The notes below the pieces were generated by a model that was given only the letters and a program-made list of their open reading frames with translations, made no database searches and had not been told where the DNA came from. A DNA stretch of 64,000 nucleotides from Siphonodentalium dalli (Eukaryota; Mollusca; Scaphopoda; Gadilida; Siphonodentaliidae): contig CP136062.1 in assembly GCA_032622095.1 (NCBI GenBank), forward strand, positions 14,967,710 through 15,031,709, written 5' to 3'. The first letter of the stretch is position 1, and each line of letters opens with the position of its first letter. The position numbers were made by a program, and so were the translations under genes. Below are positions 58,974 to 64,000 of this stretch, one piece after another.

Positions 58974-60892
58974 TACATAAACAACATACTCAAAATCGGC
59001 AAAAATCGGAAAAAGGGAAATTGTTTATTTCCGTGAAATAATTTTGGGGAAATTTTATCAAATCATCAATTTATGGATTTTCATATAACAAAATCAAATT
59101 GACAAATCCTACAAATATCATACATATTTTGTTGTCCTCACTATCATGAATCCAGAACTGAAAACCATTTCAAGGTTTATTGAGTATTTTTCAAGTTGTG
59201 TGCCTCCAAAAACGCGAATTTACCTTATTTCTGAGCCTAAAATTTGAAGAATGAGCAAAATATCATATTTTATGGTTAATTATTTAAAAAACTAACGCAA
59301 AAGACAGAGATTTTTCCCTGTTTTTGTAATTTCCTCACAAGATAAAACACAAAAGATGATTAATATGTGCACCTATGGTTAAGAAGAATAAAATATTCTC
59401 AAACAAAATGCGTGTTCCGTTGCATGGACTTAGCCAAATTTGCCACTGACACAGAACTCGTGTGATGAAACGCAATATTTGAGGTCATGTAAATCAATAA
59501 ATTGATATCCATATGCCCTGCTTTTCTTATTACCTTTTAAGTAATAAGTATACTAGATTGAACAAATTGCAAAGATATTAACAAACCATTGTTTAAGAAA
59601 ATCAACTTATGGCCCTTTGAATCCTTGGTCTTAACTTGTTTCCAAAAATGCCATGTTGAGAAATTTTTTTTCATTCAAAAAGGTATTTGGGCATAAAGAG
59701 AAAAAACAAATGGTGTTTTAGTGCGTAAAATTATTCGAACTTTCCTCCCACAACACTTTAGTTCCTGTTGCGTTATTAAACAGCTTAATACGTTACTGGA
59801 CGTTTATTTACAATGTTATTGCTATGTTGATTAAAAATAATTCCAAAATGACAATTTGACATTTCACTGCCAAATTACGACAAAAACGATTATAGCGCTG
59901 TCAATGTATATAAACAAAAAAAGTTTTAAGTTACGTATGAAAGAACAATACATGCAGAAGCTGATAATATAATGTTGTATGATTCAAGATGCTTGATTTT
60001 GAAGTTTTTGTTGATATGCTTTCCCCTACCCCATGTTTCTGCCATTCAAATTTGTAGTAAATTATCCGAAGTGATGAGAGAAATCCAGTGACATTCATTG
60101 GTATAACCATTGATATGTTATTTTCTCAACAAAAAACTAATATAAGAAGATAAAATACTTTTACACAATAACTTTTGTTAATTTTTCTGAATATGCACAA
60201 AACCCTTTAAATTATTTACAAAAACGCCCCAAAATAGCATTTTCGGAAAAGAGGCTAGACTAAGAGTTCATGGAGCCATAATTTAATTTTCTTCACAAAT
60301 GTATTTAGAAATTCCATCACAATTTGTTCTATCTTGTATTCTTAAAAGGTTACGAGAAACGCAGAGCATATAGATTGTAATTTATTCAGTTACATGACCC
60401 CAAATATTGCATTTCATCACACGAGTTCTATGTCAGTGGCAAATTTGGCTAAGTCCATACAATGGAACACACATTTTGTTCGAGAATATTTTATTCTTCT
60501 TAACCATAGATGCACATAATAATAATTTTTTGTGCTTTATCTAGTGAGGAAAAGCCCTGTATTTTGGGCTCGTTTTTTAGATAATTAACCATAAAATATG
60601 ACATTTGGCTCATTCTGCAAAATTTAGGCTCCGAAATAAGGTAAATTCGCGTTTTTGAAGTCACACAACTCGAAAAATACTCCAAAAATCTGGCAATGGT
60701 TCTCAGTTCTGTATTCAGAAAAGTAAGGGTAACAAAATCGGCATGATATTTGTAGGACTTGTGTATTTGAATTTTTTAAATACGCTAAAGAATGACCAAA
60801 ATTTCCCAAATTTATTTCACGAAAATCACCAATTTTCCTTTTTTCCGATTTTTGCTGATTTTGAGTATGTTGTTTATGGAGGGTCTATGTAC
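58974..60892. mobile_element. 1.9-kb foldback element with ~730-bp arms
   Basis: The arms 58974-59700 and 60180-60892 are inverted copies diverged by substitutions and small indels. Shared phrases include 'ggttaattatttaaaaaact'/'agataattaacc', 'aacgcgaatttacctta' and 'tagccaaatttgcca'. The loop of about 480 bp has no gene. The right end carries about 8 bp ('gaccctcc' in arm sense) that the left end lacks. Confidence 0.8.
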
Positions 60893-60949
60893 CTATTCCA
60901 GCAAAAAAAAAATTCTGTTGCAATTAGTTCTGGGTAAAACCATAAAGGC

Positions 60950-61375
60950 ACTGGACTAATATTAGACAAATGTTGTTGAGATACGTCTAAGAAAAAAATG
61001 TTTCCGATAATAAATTTCCGGTGATAACAACGATCTAATATCGATAATATATAGAAACATAAGTAATTTGAGTCAAAGATGTATTTTGTAAATGCTCAGG
61101 TTAATAGGCTATCTTAAAATCAAAGTTAATAATTTGCTATAAATTCAATTTATGACTGGAGCCATAAAATGGCGTAAATTAAATTACGAATTTCCGTGTA
61201 CAAGACGTAATCAAATTAATTGAGGGATACTGGATTGGTAAATGGCACACACGGTCGTTTTAAACATTATGCTGATACGGGGAGAAAACTCAAGCCACTC
61301 AGTGACTAGTGACGATACAATAACTTAAATGAGTATATGGGACTAGTATGCATATAATATAACTTTTATTTGATA
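60950..61375. other. Anonymous sequence
   Basis: No gene or repeat is recognised. Confidence 0.4.
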
Positions 61376-61379
61376 CATT

Positions 61380-62000
61380 TGGTTGAAAACTGTTCAAAAA
61401 CAAGAGGTGTGCACTCGAGTGCTAGCATACACCCACCGTGGCCAATTCAACCCGCATTATCCGTAAACTCAACCAAAAAGATTTTTAACTTTAAAGAAAA
61501 ATTCGGACTAATAATATCGATATGGTGTCACAAGAAGCTTGTACAGAAAAAATTATTCAAATCGGTTCATATTTGTTAAAGTTATTAAGTCAGACAGAAT
61601 TTTCCAAGTCAAAATAAGTCGAAAATAAGGTGTAATATTACGAAAAACAGTCTGAGCCAATCTCTAGCCGCATCATGTAGAGAGGGTATTGTGAGAAGCA
61701 TGTATACCAAACATTATTGAAATCGGTTCATATTTGTTAAAGCTATTAAGTCGGACAGAATTTTCTAAGTCAAAATAAGTCGAAAAAGAGGCGTAACTTG
61801 AAAAAAAAAAGTCGGACCGAACCGCGGAGACATGCGGAGACACCGTCCTAAGGAGATTGCATACACAAAATTATTGAAATCGGTTCATAGTTGTTCGAGT
61901 TATGAGGTCAGACGGACGGACAGACAAACAGACGGAGAAAGCGTGACGGACAGACGCAGTCAATCCAGTATACCCCCCATTTTCTTCGAAAGTGGGGGTA
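61380..62000. repeat. Dispersed repeat with ~150-bp internal units, gacggacggacagac tail and terminal hairpin
   Basis: 'attgaaatcggttcatat' and 'aagtcaaaataagtcgaaaa' recur two to three times. The block ends 'gacggacggacagacaaaca', then a hairpin 'tacccccca...tgggggta' at about 61970-61999. The layout parallels 10722-11876. Confidence 0.7.
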
Positions 62001-62009
62001 TAATTACTC

Positions 62010-63170
62010 GACAACGACAATTTGTATTTTTGCATTTGGGTAAATTTGCCATCCGTAACACTACTTCGTACTCAACAGACTTTCAAATAATGGAAAAATT
62101 GTTACCTTATTCTCCAACTCAGAGACTATAGAAGCCAACAACAACATTTGTGTACAGTATCCCTTTTAACCTTTAGTTGCCACCTTATCTCTTAGAATCT
62201 TACTGACAGCCTAAAAACTTCTGCTTCATCCTTTGAAGATATAAGTACCTTGAGGGAATGAAAGAATTAGATATTATTTTTTTTTACGCAAATGACCTGT
62301 GGTCAGATGCTCGTAGTCTGTTTATATATAACCATGGATATATGCCAGATATAACCGTACAAAAAAAAATACTGTGCCTTTGACAGTGTATTTATCCATG
62401 GCGTGTGTGACTGTGGTTGGTCGTAATCTAGTGTCCGGTGTTATTGTTTTGAAGGTTTATCATGTTCGACTGATGTTGTTAGCATGGTAATGGGATTAGC
62501 TGTTTCTATGTCTTGTCTGGTCAGATGTTATGTTTGAGCTTTGTCTGAAATTAACAAATTTTTATACTAGAATTTGCGTAACAGGAGCATGAGGAAATCA
62601 CATGTTGAGTGCATTTAATGGTTTTTAGAGACCGAATATATATGATATAGAGATAATGAAATCATATATAATCATATATATATACTGCATCCAATTTGGG
62701 TTGATAAGGGTGACTTTCATGTAGTTTTGTGGTTATGAGACCACATGCATGCCTTGTTATTGGCCCCCTGATTTCTGCTCTGTTGTCTTTAAAAAAAATT
62801 ATATCTTTTGCAACATGGGTGCCACCAGGATATCTCCAGATTATAATACCGGGCTGACTATTGCAGATCTCCCCAATGGGTGCAGCTAACCCTCATGGAC
62901 AAGGGGTTGTATCCCCTCCCTGACGAGATCAAACCCTGTTTTCCAATGAGATCTAATATTGACAATTTCTCATCATCAGTGATGAATGCAAGACCACCCT
63001 CTTGGGACGGGGCATCAGAGTGGGACGTGGGCTGGTTATGCATGGGTCTTAATCCCACCAACTGCAGTCAAACATCACTCAACATTTAGTTGGAAACTTT
63101 ATACCAAAAATAGGTTGAAATTGTGGTCATAGATTTTCCAACAATTTATTAGTGACATACACAGCTGACA
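62010..63170. other. Anonymous sequence
   Basis: No gene is recognised. The overlapping ORFs at 62858-63089 on both strands show no motif. Confidence 0.4.
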
Positions 63171-63179
63171 TACATGTAT

Positions 63180-63375
63180 ACATGTATATTCCTTTCAAAT
63201 TGCAAATCGTCCCACTGCGTGTATAAACCACCGACCCCCCGGAAAGCAACTGACAAACTTGCCCAGATACATGATTCCAGTCACTCTACCTATGACGGGG
63301 TTCGAACCAGCTTCGTCGGTACTGGACGGAGAAATTCACCTGGCACTCTACCGACTGTACCACCGGGAGCCCCTG
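63180..63375 (-). mobile_element. tRNA-derived SINE
   Basis: In minus sense it starts ggggctcccggtggtacagt, with an A-box-like tggtacagtcggtagagtg (63343-63362). A B box ggttcgaaccccg (63296-63308) lies at tRNA-like spacing. The region past the B box ('ggaatcatgtatctgggc', 'ccggggggtcggtggttt') is a non-tRNA body. An extra arm between the boxes makes it unlike a functional tRNA. No (A)n tail is seen; the 3' end is estimated. Confidence 0.7.
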
Positions 63376-63419
63376 AGTTATAATAATGCATAATGTGTTT
63401 ACGGATGGAACAAGACCGG

Positions 63420-63700
63420 AAACTCTGGTATGCATTGACAGGCAAAACCTGTGATATGCAGTAATATGTGCATATGTCCTTCCCTATCATTCTGGTCTAT
63501 CACCATACCAAACCAAATCGGAAATTCGACAACAGACACTTATATTGGAAAAACTTTGAACGGACTGAATTTCATAAAGCCGAACAGGGCCCATAACTCT
63601 GGTAGGCATCGATGGTCACAACCCGTGATATTATGCATATTCATTCCCCATTTCTGGTCTGTCACCGTGTCATAGAGCATCAAAATATGACAACCTACTC
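63420..63700. repeat. Diverged tandem duplication, unit ~180 bp
   Basis: 'aactctggtatgcattgaca' ... 'attctggtctatcacc' is followed by 'aactctggtaggcatcgatg' ... 'tttctggtctgtcacc'. The two units are noncoding. Confidence 0.7.
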
Positions 63701-63825
63701 CCGTGTTACAATGCAAAATGTTTGTATGGTCGGACGGTCAACAATATACCGGTACCTGCCAACTAATATCGGGGGATATAATAACCATACATGTATATCT
63801 CTGTGTATACCTAACCAAAAACAAT

Positions 63826-63912
63826 TCCCCTCCACCACCCCACCTTTGGTGAATAAGACTGAATAAAAAAAAAAATCCCCTCCACCACCCCACCTCGGTG
63901 AATAAGACTGAA
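63826..63912. repeat. Short direct duplication
   Basis: 'cccctccaccaccccacctt' and 'ggtgaataagactgaa' are repeated after an A run, with a period of about 50 bp. Confidence 0.85.
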
Positions 63913-64000
63913 GAGTTTTTTGGTCATGTACAAATAATTGTGGAACCCCTGACTTGTTTACCACTATTTACACTGGCCAGTGTTCTGTCACACACAACAC

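Noticed and set aside
63290-63375. Functional tRNA gene
   Set aside because: A and B boxes are present, but the sequence between them is too long and the acceptor ends do not pair convincingly. A SINE head fits better.

Overview
This window is eukaryotic, AT-rich and gene-poor. It is built almost entirely of repeats: satellites, foldback and TIR (terminal inverted repeat) DNA elements, decayed LINEs and a tRNA-derived SINE. Several dispersed repeats end in ACGGACGGAC-type tails or carry the phrase AAGTTATCATCCGGAAACC. I associate these with bivalve mollusc genomes. A bivalve is therefore my best guess, from memory of such repeats and not from a search.

Layout. 0-2.6 kb: short tandem duplications and an 801-bp TIR element with a visible target duplication. 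2.6-6.4 kb: a 35-bp satellite of about 107 copies. 7.9-14.1 kb: a block of two related repeat units, invaded by two TTAA-flanked piggyBac-like foldback elements (one in turn broken by a LINE), another TTAA element and others. 14.3-20.8 kb: mostly anonymous, with one possible coding exon at 15.1-15.4 kb on the minus strand. 20.8-23.0 kb: an unusual inverted, circularly permuted duplication. 23.2-28.8 kb: a minus-strand LINE split by a 2.8-kb insertion with 6-bp target duplications, then a second LINE 3' end. 29.5-30.9 kb: a C2H2 zinc-finger reading frame with a nonsense codon, cut off by a foldback element. 31.3-34.6 kb: a TTAA element and a 19-bp satellite. 35.5-37.3 kb: a foldback element with 21-bp minisatellites in both arms. 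37.8-41.3 kb: a TIR element containing a hAT-like nested element. 42.1-43.9 kb: exons of a METTL27-like methyltransferase, the clearest host gene. 47.5-52.2 kb: a 4.7-kb element with arms of over 800 bp, enclosing relics of an uncharacterised Cys-rich protein type. 52.6-64 kb: palindromes, a 1.9-kb foldback element, tandem repeats and a SINE.

Very few genes are intact. The host candidates are the methyltransferase (only its N-terminal half is visible), the zinc-finger array (truncated) and the possible 15-kb exon. The other recognisable coding sequence is transposon-derived and broken. The long open frames across the satellites follow from repeat periodicity and are not called as genes. The recurring theme is inverted duplication at many scales, including insertions nested inside other insertions, whose order can be read from the broken sequences.
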